Part shown: piece by piece, positions 42,249 to 51,511 of the stretch
Layout of the letters: every line of letters starts with the position of its first letter
Position numbering within the stretch: the first letter of the stretch is position 1
NCBI GenBank assembly: GCA_030644725.1
Contig: CP130629.1
Span: 4,107,501 to 4,171,500, forward strand
Reading direction: 5' to 3'
Origin: Candidatus Electrothrix communis
GTDB taxonomy: Bacteria > Desulfobacterota > Desulfobulbia > Desulfobulbales > Desulfobulbaceae
DNA length: 64,000 nt
Notes under the pieces: generated by a model
Told to the model about the DNA's origin: nothing
Seen by the model: the letters and a program-made list of their open reading frames with translations, nothing else
Databases searched by the model: none
Position numbers and translations under genes: made by a program

Positions 42249-42965
42249 TTAATTTTTTTTACAAAAAAGTTTTTTTACATCAATTTTGTCCAAAAAACGG
42301 TATCTTCCCTCTGGTAGGTTTTCTAGTCGCAACCTGCCGTAGGCCGTTCGTTTTAAACGAATAACCGGATGACCGATCGCTTGGAACATCTTTCGTACCT
42401 GTCTTTTCTTCCCTTCATGGATTATTATCTCAATGACAGTAACATCTTTCTTTTTTTTGAGCACACGGAGCCGGGCGGGCCAAGTTTTTTTACCGTCCAG
42501 TACAATTCCTTGTTCAAGTCTCTGGAGATCGGATTTTTTCGGTAGGTCTCGTACGGTTGCTTCGTAGGTTTTATTGACCTCGAAACGAGGGTGGATGACC
42601 TGGTTGGCCAAGGCCCCGTCATTGGTCAGAAGCAAGGCGCCTTCGCTGTCCAGATCAAGCCGACCCACCGGAAAAAGACGTTCCTGGATTTCCGGGAGCA
42701 GATCCGTAACGATGGGGCGGCCTTGGGGGTCGGACATGGTGGTGACATAGCCCCTCGGTTTATGAAGGAGGATGTAAAATTTTTTTTCTTCCTTTAAGGG
42801 TTTGCCATCCACGGTGATGATGACCTGCTCAGGATCAACCTTGAGCCCCGGTTGGGTGATTGGCTTGCCGTCAACCTTGACCCTGCCTTCAGCGATATAT
42901 TCTTCCGCCTTACGCCGGGAACAAATTCCGGCATGGGCTATAATTTTTTGTATTCTTTCCGCCAT
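42249..42965 (-). CDS. rluB: Pseudouridine synthase, RluB/RsuA family
   Basis: 238 aa. N-terminal S4 RNA-binding domain (RIQKIIAHAGICSRRKAEEY) and the catalytic domain with the Asp in FPVGRLDLDSEGALLLTNDG, plus KTYEATV and EGKKRQVRKMFQAIGHPVIR. Converts a uridine of 23S rRNA (RluB) or 16S (RsuA) to pseudouridine; the length and the KKRQVRKM form fit RluB better. It stands between HU and ubiD on the same strand with small gaps. Confidence 0.92.
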   Translation of the reverse strand: MAERIQKIIAHAGICSRRKAEEYIAEGRVKVDGKPITQPGLKVDPEQVIITVDGKPLKEEKKFYILLHKPRGYVTTMSDPQGRPIVTDLLPEIQERLFPVGRLDLDSEGALLLTNDGALANQVIHPRFEVNKTYEATVRDLPKKSDLQRLEQGIVLDGKKTWPARLRVLKKKKDVTVIEIIIHEGKKRQVRKMFQAIGHPVIRLKRTAYGRLRLENLPEGRYRFLDKIDVKKLFCKKN

Positions 42966-43112
42966 AATAAATAACCGGTCTGTTTCGTAACCTTATGTAG
43001 GAGCATGCCGTGTCATGCCCCTTGCAATACGGCTTCCGGCACCTGCTGTTGACAAAACGACTTCAACTTACAGCAGGATAAAATCCTCGTCAACGGAAGA
43101 CTTGCTTTCCGG

Positions 43113-44888
43113 TTACCTGAACTGTGCCGGAATAATTCGGTTATACTTACTGTCCACAAGTTTCTTGGTAGCCTGGTCCACCTCCAGCACTTCGGTGTAC
43201 CAGGGCTTTAGCCGGCAATCAAAAACAATGGGCGGCGTCAGCCCAACATGAAAACGTTTGACCTGTTGCTGCTTGCCGTGAATATCCGCAGCCGGTTCAA
43301 AGCGAGTAAAAAAGGTCCAGACAAATTCCTGCATATTTTCCGTGGCCTCGGCAGTGGAGTCCACCAGCAGAATGACCGGCCAATCAGCCACGCCCTCCCA
43401 AGAAGCAAGCTTCGGTCCCAGCTCCGGGCTGTTTTCGTAGGTGTCGCCCTGGACGACAAGGGTGCCGGGCAAAAACGCATTGGGATGCGCACAATCCGGA
43501 GGCAGGCTGCCGCTGAATTCTCTCGGTAGGTCACGTCGTTTTTCTCCCAGTCCCATCATCATGGCCTTGGAACCCTTATTCACTGAGGGACCGGTGTAAT
43601 CCAAGGTGTCTTGAGAAACATTGGCAAAGACAAAGAGATCTCGGTCCCATTGGATGCGTTCCAGAACATGGGTCCACAGTTTGCCAAAGTCGGCAACATC
43701 AAGGCTGCCGTCCGTGATGATGAGAAATTTGGTCAGAGAAAGCTGCCCCTCCCCGAGAACGCGCAACCCTGCGGCAAAGGCCTCGCGAGGATAACGGTTG
43801 CTGACCTTGGCTGCGGCCAGGCAATGAAAACCGGCCTCTCCAAATGTCTTGAGCTGCTGCACCCCTTTCATCACCAAGGGAAAGAGCGGGGAAAGCAAAT
43901 CCTGCAAAAAATCACCGATAAAATAATCTTCTTGCTTGGGCCGTCCAACCACTGTGGCCGGATAGATGGCGTCCTTGCGGTGATAAAGATGGGTGGTTTG
44001 AAAGACCGGATAATCATGGGCCAGGGAGTTATAGCCGTAATGGTCGCCAAAGGGGCCTTCCGCACACCGGAGCTTGGGCGGGACAATACCTTTGATGGCA
44101 AATTCCGTTTCCGCCACCAAACGATGTCCCCCCAGAGGATCCTTGGTCATACCCAGTTTTTTACCCTGCAACAGGGAGGCCAACATCAGTTCGGGAATAT
44201 CTTCGGGTAGCGGCGCAATGGCAGAGAGCATCAGGGCCGGTGGACCGCCGATGTACAGGGTCATGGGCAGTGGCTGATTCTGCTGTTCTGCTGCGCAATA
44301 ATGGTAGCCGCCGCCCTTATGGATCTGCCAGTGGATGCCGGTGGTGGTATCGTCATAACGATGGATACGGTACATCCCTAAATTATGACCGTGTCCGTCC
44401 GGGTGCTCCGTGTAGACCAAGGGTAGAGTGACAAAGGCCCCGCCGTCGGAATGCCAGGAGGTGAGCATAGGCAGTTCGGTCATCCGCGCCGGTTGTTGCA
44501 GGGTCTCTAAAATCGGGGCGGCGCCCGGCTTGACGTTCTTCAAGCCGATTTTCAAGGCCTGGAGAGCCAGCGGCGCAGCCTGACGAATCGTGGAGAAACT
44601 GGGAGGCATGGCCTGTTCTGCCAATCTGACCAAATCGGCGACAAAATCCATGGGTCTGGTGCCGAAGGCCAGTTCCAACCGGCGGTTGGTGCCGAAAAGA
44701 TTGGTGACCACCGGAAAGGAGGAACCCTTGACCTTGGTGAAGAGCAGGGCCGGTCCGTTGCTGGCAATGACTCGGCGGTGGATTTCCGCTATTTCGAGGT
44801 AAGGATCAACCTCGGTGTCAATAACGAGGAGTTCATTTTCTCGGCGGAGAATGTCGAGGTATTGTCGGAGATTGTATATTGATGTCAT
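43113..44888 (-). CDS. UbiD-family prenylated-FMN decarboxylase
   Basis: 591 aa. LRQYLDILRRENELLVIDTE, EIHRRVIASNGPALLFTKVK, FGTNRRLELAFG, MYRIHRYDDTTTGIHWQIHK and the catalytic-site region VAETEFAIKGIVPPKLRCAE with GPFGDHYGYN place it in UbiD. In bacteria without ubiquinone such enzymes often act in menaquinone synthesis (futalosine-type) or aromatic acid metabolism; which applies here cannot be told. No ubiX partner is next to it. Confidence 0.92.
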   Translation of the reverse strand: MTSIYNLRQYLDILRRENELLVIDTEVDPYLEIAEIHRRVIASNGPALLFTKVKGSSFPVVTNLFGTNRRLELAFGTRPMDFVADLVRLAEQAMPPSFSTIRQAAPLALQALKIGLKNVKPGAAPILETLQQPARMTELPMLTSWHSDGGAFVTLPLVYTEHPDGHGHNLGMYRIHRYDDTTTGIHWQIHKGGGYHYCAAEQQNQPLPMTLYIGGPPALMLSAIAPLPEDIPELMLASLLQGKKLGMTKDPLGGHRLVAETEFAIKGIVPPKLRCAEGPFGDHYGYNSLAHDYPVFQTTHLYHRKDAIYPATVVGRPKQEDYFIGDFLQDLLSPLFPLVMKGVQQLKTFGEAGFHCLAAAKVSNRYPREAFAAGLRVLGEGQLSLTKFLIITDGSLDVADFGKLWTHVLERIQWDRDLFVFANVSQDTLDYTGPSVNKGSKAMMMGLGEKRRDLPREFSGSLPPDCAHPNAFLPGTLVVQGDTYENSPELGPKLASWEGVADWPVILLVDSTAEATENMQEFVWTFFTRFEPAADIHGKQQQVKRFHVGLTPPIVFDCRLKPWYTEVLEVDQATKKLVDSKYNRIIPAQFR

Positions 44889-45111
44889 GGTTTCAAAGTA
44901 AAAGCTGGTGTTTTTTTTCTTCTTTTATTCTTTTTCTTCGACAAGAACAACTCTTTTTCATACAAACAAGGTTTCTGCTGACGGTGAATACGCCGTTCCA
45001 GGTCCGACCACCGGTAGCCCTGTTGTTTTTGGTTGTCAAACGATTTTGATGGGGCTAGGCTCATTTTTATGTCTATTTTTCGCTCATCTGTAAATAACGT
45101 CACGGATAATT

Positions 45112-45771
45112 ATGCATAAATTCATAGCCCTGTTCATCCTCATCTTTTTTCCGTCCCTCTTGTTCAGCGCAGAACTCCCGGACCACCCGCCGCTCTTCTC
45201 CTACCTGCTGTACCCTGGCGGGTTGGAAGTCATTGATGGCAGTACTGTCATCATTACGGCCAACGGTATCAACAAAAAGGTCGGCCTCAACGGCAGCTGG
45301 GAGGATGACGAGTATGGCAGGAGGATTCTTGAAAAGATGATCTCCGGTAGAAGAACTGAGGTGCGTATCTTTGGAAAGGATCATGAAAATATCACCGTTG
45401 CTATTCTGTTGAACAATGATGTGAATATCAATCGTGAAATAGCGAACTACGGTTTTCAGCAGCAAGCCGCCAACTCAGCAGCAGGTGGAAAAAGCAATTC
45501 CATATCTTCAGTAAGATCGGACAGTGCCCTTGATAATGCCGAAACCTTAATGAAATCCTACAGGACGGAAAACGGAATTACGGATCGTGGCGAGGAAATG
45601 ACGTGGGCAAGATCTAATTCATATGTTAGGTCAAGTTCGCAGAGAGGCAGTGATCCGAGCCAAAGGACTCAACAAGTTAGTGGCTACTGGAGAAAAGATG
45701 GAACCTATGTCAAACCGTATAAACGGGCAAAACGCGGTACTCTGTCAGGCGGGAAAAGAAAACGACGTTAG
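45112..45771 (+). CDS. Secreted SNase-like protein with degenerate active site
   Basis: 219 aa. A signal peptide (MHKFIALFILIFFPSLLFSA) precedes a thermonuclease-like region: GGLEVIDGSTVIITANGINK, VGLNG and EVRIFGKDHENITVAIL, NINREIANYGF. In active nucleases the first motif is DGDTV and the next strand carries a catalytic Arg (RLxGIDTPE); here these are DGST and VGLNGSWEDD, so catalysis is doubtful. The C-terminus has the motif VSGYWRKDGTYVKPYKR, found as a tail in many secreted small proteins, and a basic end (GGKRKRR). Likely a non-catalytic nucleic-acid- or envelope-binding protein. Confidence 0.65.
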   Translation: MHKFIALFILIFFPSLLFSAELPDHPPLFSYLLYPGGLEVIDGSTVIITANGINKKVGLNGSWEDDEYGRRILEKMISGRRTEVRIFGKDHENITVAILLNNDVNINREIANYGFQQQAANSAAGGKSNSISSVRSDSALDNAETLMKSYRTENGITDRGEEMTWARSNSYVRSSSQRGSDPSQRTQQVSGYWRKDGTYVKPYKRAKRGTLSGGKRKRR

Positions 45772-45791
45772 CTGTCGCTATCAACCACTTC

Positions 45792-45797
45792 ATAAAA
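45792..45797 (+). repeat. Left target-site duplication ATAAAA
   Basis: ATAAAA borders the left end of the insertion sequence and is repeated at 47892-47897 directly after the right end. Confidence 0.75.
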
Positions 45798-47891
45798 GAG
45801 TCTGTTGATTAAGCCACCAAGGCGCTGCCCCGCCTTAACTGTCTGAAATAATGCTATTTGCTTATGAAAAACTCTTGACAACCCAACTGGTGACATGTTA
45901 TATACGATTGATATCAGATGATTAATTCATAATCAGGTAAAGTCAACATGTTCAAAAAAACAAGTCCCCAATTAACTCTCACAGAACCAGCTTTTCAGAT
46001 GGCGGGTATTTTGCCAAAAGACGACTGGTCGTTTATCTACAAAGATAAAATTTGGCCTCTCATAGACGAAAACCAGTTCAAGCATCTTTATTCGAAAGAG
46101 GCCGGGGCACCGAATATTTCAATCAAGCTGAAAGTATCCCTGCTCATTTTTATGGCTCTGGAACAACTCAACTGGCGGCAGGTTGAGTTTATGTTTATGC
46201 GCAGGATCGATTGGATCAATGCGACATATTCAGAATTTGGACAAGCCTTTATCGACCATACCACGTTATTCAAGTTTTATCAGCAAATCGAAGATGATAA
46301 AGCCACTTACCAACTCTTTGTCGACCTCACCAATAACTTTATCAAAAGCTGTGGGGTTTCAAAGAAGAAACAGCGCGTTGATTCTTTTTCATGCTTGGAT
46401 GGCTCGCGACACTTTCCCGTTATGGATTATTCAAGGAAACCATCAGGGGTTTCTTCAAGCACTACGAAAGCATAAGCCCGGACTGTATGCAGAGGTAAAA
46501 GACGAACTTTCCCTTGATTACCTACAGGATAATTTTGATTTAACAGAAAAGGATAAAGATAAGGCCAGAGGTCGAATCAAGGAAATGGCCAAGGATCTTT
46601 ACCTGCTGAAAACATCTTTTGAACATCATCATCAAGTGGGCCATTACCAGACATTTAAGACATTAGCCCAAGTGTTTGATCAGCAGTGTGCTGTTAAATC
46701 TGAAAATGACCTTTCTTCTTCTCCTGCTGATGTTGACTCTGACAAAGAACTCGTTGAAGCTGCAAGGAATACCGCTCCGGTTGACTCTGAAGAGGAAATA
46801 TCGTCTGGCAACATGACACCTGCTGATGAATCAGCTGACAGTACAAAAAATATTGTTCCTGCTGAACCTGAGATAGAAATGCGGGCGAAGCCGGTGGGTG
46901 ATAAAATCATATCCACTCCGCATAATACCGATGCTGAATATACGCGTAAAAGGAACCAAACGGTTGTTGGTCATAAAGGATTTGTTACCGAAACTTGCGA
47001 TCCTGATAACAAAGTTCAATTTATTACTGATGTAAACCTTGAAGCCGCAACTCATGCTGATGCAACAGAAATATCTTTTATAGAACAACGACTTGAAGAG
47101 AACAATCTGAAACCAAAAGAACTGAATGCGGATGCTGGTTTTGTCAATGGACAGTCAATCCTGGAAGCGGCAGCAAGGGGTATAGACTTGGCAGGTCCCA
47201 GTTCAGGACGATCACAGAGTATAGAAGGGTTTGCTGACATAGACCGCCCTCTTGATATTGCTGACTTTAAGGTTCAAATTAATGATGAGACGAAAGAGCT
47301 TTCTGTTTTGTCCTGCCCGAAAAATCAAGTTCCGATCGATCAGCCTCGCAGTGAGAAAACCGGCAAACTCCTGGTTCATTTCAACAGTGATGTTTGTAGA
47401 GCTTGTGGCGTCTGTGACCGTTGTCCGGTTAAAATTGGTGTTAAAATAGCAACATTAACTGTGGACGAGGCACAATATGCTGGAGCCGCTCGCCATCATC
47501 AGTATATGGGTGATCCAGAATACCGCAGGAAATGTGGTATCCGTGCAGGAGCCGAAAGTCTTGTAAACGAAATTGCCAATGCACACGACGGCAGGCAATC
47601 ACGTCATCGAAATGAAAAAGGATCCCGGCTACAGTTAGTGATGGCTGGAATAAGTTGTAATGTGAAGCGATTTATCCGTTTTACGCAGAACTCCGTCCAA
47701 AATCCATCAAATGTGGTCGCATAGGAGGGCTTTGGCCTTGTTTTCTCCTGTTTTGGGTAAAAAATGCTGGAAATATTGTTTTACGAGAATTTTTTTTCGG
47801 AATAGGCCACGAAATCATTACTGTCTGAGAATCACTACTGACTATAGTCGATTATAGTTGGTTTTGCTGACCGCATTTAATCAACAGGCTC
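45798..47891 (+). mobile_element. Insertion sequence, IS1182-like, with inverted ends
   Basis: 2094 bp bounded by GAGTCTGTTGATTAA (45798-45812) and the inverted TTAATCAACAGGCTC (47877-47891), 14 of 15 matching. A 6-bp direct repeat ATAAAA flanks both ends, the scar of transposition. The interior holds one transposase gene in two frames. Right of the transposase (47725-47876) and left of it (45813-45947) no other gene is seen. Near-perfect ends and duplication indicate a fairly recent insertion. Family is by transposase resemblance. Confidence 0.85.
45948..47724 (+). pseudogene. IS1182-like transposase, frameshifted
   Basis: Frame one (45948-46475) gives the N-terminal DUF772-like domain: MFKKTSPQLTLTEPAFQMAG, LKVSLLIFMALEQLNWRQVE, AFIDHTTLFKFYQQIED, then RVDSF. 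Frame two carries on as HAWMARDTFPLW, GFLQALRKHKPGLYAEVKDE up to the DDE_Tnp-type part (VVGHKGFVTETCDPDNKVQF, NADAGFVNG) and a Cys cluster CRACGVCDRCPVK near the end. The switch occurs at a run of five T (46385-46389); skipping one T joins the frames, so this is either a single-base lesion or a slippery site used for frameshifting. A 60-residue acidic linker (46690-46880) separates the two halves. Confidence 0.85.
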
Positions 47892-47897
47892 ATAAAA
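47877..47897 (+). repeat. Right inverted end and target duplication of the insertion sequence
   Basis: Right terminal inverted repeat 47877-47891 plus ATAAAA at 47892-47897, matching the left end 45792-45812. Confidence 0.8.
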
Positions 47898-47913
47898 GGT
47901 GCCAGGATAGCTT

Positions 47914-48018
47914 TCATTGATCATCGCATAAAAGATTTTCAATTCCGATACCGTCTGGATTGCGAGCGATTTCTCGGATGATTTGCTCATCAATGTTTGG
48001 TGGTTTTTTGTTCGGCAT
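47914..48018 (-). pseudogene. Short reading frame at the right flank of the insertion sequence
   Basis: 34 codons from ATG 48018, with AAGGAAG seven bases upstream: MPNKKPPNIDEQIIREIARN, then PDGIGIENLLCDDQ. It ends in TGA just before the insertion sequence. An overlapping second frame (MSKSSEKSLAIQTVSELKIF, YAMINESYPGTFYE) runs straight into the right end and, if the element and one ATAAAA are removed, continues a few codons into the left flank. The site thus probably was a small gene now broken by a frameshift and the insertion. Confidence 0.4.
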
Positions 48019-48334
48019 AATTGAGTCTTCCTTGTTTATTTTTCACAAAAAAATATTCTTTATGGCGCGATTTGTCAATATCGCGCCAAGGAAATGCGCA
48101 AGTGAAAAAGGGACAGGTGCTCCTTTTCTTGACAAGGTAGAAGGCTGCCGTTATCATGATTTGTATGATTATGAAAAATATCATTAATATCAGGGTGAAG
48201 TGGTATTCGGCTTCTGTTTTTTTGATTGGCGCAGTAGTAAAAAAGTTTTTCGTGGAGGCCTTTTTTTGTTTTCGGAGTTAGCCTGACTGATGTCCCTATG
48301 TGTTGTTTATTGAAAATTGCATTTGGAGGAGAGT

Positions 48335-48874
48335 ATGAAAGGAAGCAAACATGGTGTTGTGGTTTTTGCGGTACTGTATGCCTTGATAAGTAGCAGCCTC
48401 GTTTTTGCCGAAGGCTATGATCATAAAACAGAAGTAAAGGATATGAGCTTTTCCTGGAAGGTTGACGGAGAAAATTTAAAAGTAAAACTCTCCGCCAAAA
48501 CGACAAGCTGGGTTGGTGTTGGCTTTAACCCCTCCTCGAAGATGAAGGGTGCTGGTTTCGTTCTCGGCTATGTGAAAAAGGGGAAGGTAAAGGTCTCTGA
48601 TGAATACGGCGATGGTGAAAACAGCCACAAGTCGGACAAGAAGCTGGGCGGGACAGATAATGTGACCGTTATCGGCGGATCTGAAAAGGACGGTGTGACC
48701 ACAGTCGAGTTTTCTCTCCCCCTTAAGTCCGGTGAAGAAACAGACGCGGTTATTCAACCGGACGGAGAAACAACCGTTCTTCTGGCCTATGGTGAAGGCC
48801 GTGATAGTTTCAAGGTAAAGCATAAGTTTCGTACTGCCATTAAAGTGAATTTGCAGACAGGCGAGGTTAAGTAG
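48335..48874 (+). CDS. Exported DOMON-domain protein
   Basis: 179 aa from ATG 48335, which has GGAGGAG upstream. A signal peptide (VVVFAVLYALISSSLVFAEG) leads into a DOMON beta-sandwich: MSFSWKVDGENLKVKLSAKT, SWVGVGFNPSSKMKGAGFVL, VTTVEFSLPLKSGEETDAVI, VLLAYGEGRDSFKVKHKFRT. DOMON domains bind b-type heme or sugars; the Met in SKMKGA and the His in VKHKFRT are the classical heme-ligand positions. It lies 73 bp ahead of SCO and the oxidase genes, so it may be an electron-transfer or heme-binding partner of that oxidase. Confidence 0.85.
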   Translation: MKGSKHGVVVFAVLYALISSSLVFAEGYDHKTEVKDMSFSWKVDGENLKVKLSAKTTSWVGVGFNPSSKMKGAGFVLGYVKKGKVKVSDEYGDGENSHKSDKKLGGTDNVTVIGGSEKDGVTTVEFSLPLKSGEETDAVIQPDGETTVLLAYGEGRDSFKVKHKFRTAIKVNLQTGEVK

Positions 48875-48947
48875 CCTGCTGGATTTTATAGAAGTCTATA
48901 CAGGTCTAGGCGACTGCGAACGTTCCACACCTCCCTGGAGGAAAGCA

Positions 48948-49826
48948 ATGCGACATGGTTGGCTCTGTCTTGCTCTTTTGATGCTGCTGCCCCTTTATTG
49001 CCCGATGCAGTCTGCTGCTGAACCGGGTGATACGCAGGCGGAAGGAACGGAGAAGGAATATAAAGTCGGTGATCCTGCCCTTGATGTCCTTTGGGTAGAT
49101 GAACACAACGGCAAGTATCTCCCGCTGGACAGCAGCTTTCTTGATGAAACCGGCAGCACCGTGACGCTGAAGGATCTCATAGACAGGCCAACCCTGCTCC
49201 TGCCCGTCTATTTCCATTGCCCGAACAGCTGCACTCTCAATCTCTCCCACCTGACCGATGCTGTCAACAGGTCAAGCTTCACTCCCGGTAAAGATTTCAA
49301 CCTTATTGCCTTCAGTTTTAATGATCAGGATGATCCTGCAAAGGCACAGGCGGCCAAGGGAAACTATATGCGGCTTCTGCCGGAGACCTTTCCCACGGAG
49401 AGCTGGAAGTACCTCACCGGCAGTAAAGAGGATATCCTGGCCCTGACCAGCTCCATCGGCTACCGGTTTGATCAGCGGAAGGACGGCACCTTCATCCATC
49501 CCTCGGCCTTGGTCGCGGTTGCCGCTGACGGCATGATCATTAAATATGTCTACGGGACCTTTATCAGCGGCGATGTGGACATGGCTATCTCCGAAGCGCA
49601 GAAGGGCACGCCTGCTTTATCTGTGCGTCGTTTTCTTGATTATTGTTTTAACTATGCCCCGGAAAAAACCAGGGCGTTTTTTACCAATATAAAGCTGTTT
49701 GTCGTCTTAGGTTTTGCATGTGCAGGAGGGCTCTTATTCCTCTGGCTCCGTCGAAAAGAAAGGAGAAAAGAAGAGGGAGGGGCATCTGCACATGATGATC
49801 ATCATCAGACAGGAAACAAGGTATGA
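48948..49826 (+). CDS. SCO1/SenC copper chaperone of cytochrome oxidase
   Basis: 292 aa. A signal peptide is followed by a thioredoxin-like domain with the copper-binding CPNSC (YFHCPNSCTLNLSHL) and a distal His in GTFIHPSALVAVAADG, the three SCO copper ligands. A TM helix near the C-terminus (LFVVLGFACAGGLLFLWL) and a His-rich tail (HDDHHQ) anchor it. The gene overlaps ctaD by four bases (GTATGA), so it is translationally coupled to subunit I and should deliver copper to CuA of subunit II. Confidence 0.93.
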   Translation: MRHGWLCLALLMLLPLYCPMQSAAEPGDTQAEGTEKEYKVGDPALDVLWVDEHNGKYLPLDSSFLDETGSTVTLKDLIDRPTLLLPVYFHCPNSCTLNLSHLTDAVNRSSFTPGKDFNLIAFSFNDQDDPAKAQAAKGNYMRLLPETFPTESWKYLTGSKEDILALTSSIGYRFDQRKDGTFIHPSALVAVAADGMIIKYVYGTFISGDVDMAISEAQKGTPALSVRRFLDYCFNYAPEKTRAFFTNIKLFVVLGFACAGGLLFLWLRRKERRKEEGGASAHDDHHQTGNKV

Positions 49827-51511
49827 ATGCGACTGAATCGTTCTATAACACACCATCGCCGCCGGGTTTGAAGGGGATCTGGGCCTGGCTTCTGACCCAT
49901 GATCATAAACGGATCGGGATCATGTATCTCTGGTCAGTGGGCTTCTGGTTCTGCGTTGCCCTCTGCTGCGGCCTGCTGATGCGGATTGAGCTGATGTGGG
50001 TAGGCAAGACCATCATGGGGCCGGAGATCTACAACTCTTTGTTCACCCTGCACGGGGTTATTATGGTCTTCCTCTTTGTGATCCCGGCGGTACCCTCCAT
50101 CTTCGGGAATTTTTTCCTGCCCATTCAGATCGGGGCGGATGATGTCTTTTTTCCCCGGCTGAACCTGCTGTCCTGGTATCTCTTTATGCTCGGCGGCCTG
50201 CTTGCCATTGTTTCGCTCTTTCTGGGAGAGGGGTTTCCTGATACCGGCTGGACCTTCTATGTGCCCTTCAGTCTGACAACGGACAAGAATGTGGTGTTGA
50301 CGGTGACTGCCGCCTTTATTCTCGGCATGTCTTCCATGCTGACCGGGCTGAATTTTATCACCACCGTCCATCGGATGCGAACAAAGGATATGGGCTGGAT
50401 GCAGATGCCGTTGTTTACCTGGTCCCTGTATGCGACTTCCTGGGTCCAGATCCTGGCTACGCCGGTTCTTTCCATCACCCTGCTCATGGTCATCTTTGAG
50501 CGTGTCTTTGCCATTGGCCTGTTTGATCCCGGCAAGGGCGGAGACCCGATTCTGTACCAGCATCTTTTCTGGATGTACTCCCATCCGGCAGTCTACATCA
50601 TGATCCTGCCTGCTATGGGGGTGATCTCTGAGATTATTCCGGTTTTTTCCAGGAAGGCTGTGTTCGGTTATAAGGGCATAGTTATTTCCTCTATGGGCAT
50701 CGCCGTTGCCGGCTCGTTGGTCTGGGCCCATCATATGTATACCAGCGGAATGAGCGATGTTGCGATCTTTGTCTTTTCCCTACTGACCTTTCTTGTGGCC
50801 ATCCCGACGGCGGTGAAGGTTTTTTCCTGGATCGCCACCATGTATAAAGGGGCAATAGAGATGACCCCGCCGCTCTATCTTGCCCTTATTTTTATTTATC
50901 TCTTTTGTATTGGCGGGTTAACCGGTCTGATACTGGGGGCGGCAGGAACTGATATCCATCTCCACGATACTCATTTCGTGGTGTCTCATTTTCATTTCGC
51001 CATGTTTGGGGGCACTGGTTTTGCTTTTTTTGCCGCCCTCCATTACTGGTGGCCGAAGATGTTCGGGATTATGTATGATTTTAAAAAGGCCTATATTGGG
51101 GCAACCTTGGCCGCAGTAGGCTTTATCTTTCATTATATTCCTATGTTCATCCTCGGGATGCAAGGGATGCCCAGGCGCTATTATGATTATCTGCCGAAAT
51201 TTGAGCGGGGAAATTTCTTAGCTGGCCTTGGTGGCTTCCTGATGGTCATAGGTATTCTCCTGATGTTTTACAATCTGCTGATCAGTTTTCGGAAAAAGAA
51301 AGGAGCGCCTCAGGATCCGTGGGGCGGAACGACCCTGGAATGGTCTGTTCCCTCACCACCTCCGCTGCATAATTTTGTCGAGGAACCACAGGTGAAGGAG
51401 TATCCCTACGATTTCAGTGAGGTCATTGCCAGAGCTCAGGAAGCTCAGGAAGCTCAAGACGCTCAGGAAGCTCAGGACAGCGAGGAAGAGGATGGAGAAA
51501 AAGATAGATAA
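49823..51511 (+). CDS. ctaD: Cytochrome c oxidase subunit I (aa3 type)
   Basis: 562 aa with 12 predicted membrane segments. Heme a ligand in LHGVIMVFLFVIPA, CuB His-Tyr pair in MYSHPAVYIMILPAMG, CuB HH in WAHHMYTSGM, and heme a3/heme a His in HDTHFVVSHFHFAMFGG. The YSHP form, lacking the Glu of GHPEVY, is typical of A2-subfamily heme-copper oxidases. An acidic C-terminal tail of AQEAQEAQDAQEAQ comes from a 9-bp tandem repeat and may vary in copy number. Reduces O2 to water with proton pumping. Confidence 0.96.
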   Translation: MNATESFYNTPSPPGLKGIWAWLLTHDHKRIGIMYLWSVGFWFCVALCCGLLMRIELMWVGKTIMGPEIYNSLFTLHGVIMVFLFVIPAVPSIFGNFFLPIQIGADDVFFPRLNLLSWYLFMLGGLLAIVSLFLGEGFPDTGWTFYVPFSLTTDKNVVLTVTAAFILGMSSMLTGLNFITTVHRMRTKDMGWMQMPLFTWSLYATSWVQILATPVLSITLLMVIFERVFAIGLFDPGKGGDPILYQHLFWMYSHPAVYIMILPAMGVISEIIPVFSRKAVFGYKGIVISSMGIAVAGSLVWAHHMYTSGMSDVAIFVFSLLTFLVAIPTAVKVFSWIATMYKGAIEMTPPLYLALIFIYLFCIGGLTGLILGAAGTDIHLHDTHFVVSHFHFAMFGGTGFAFFAALHYWWPKMFGIMYDFKKAYIGATLAAVGFIFHYIPMFILGMQGMPRRYYDYLPKFERGNFLAGLGGFLMVIGILLMFYNLLISFRKKKGAPQDPWGGTTLEWSVPSPPPLHNFVEEPQVKEYPYDFSEVIARAQEAQEAQDAQEAQDSEEEDGEKDR

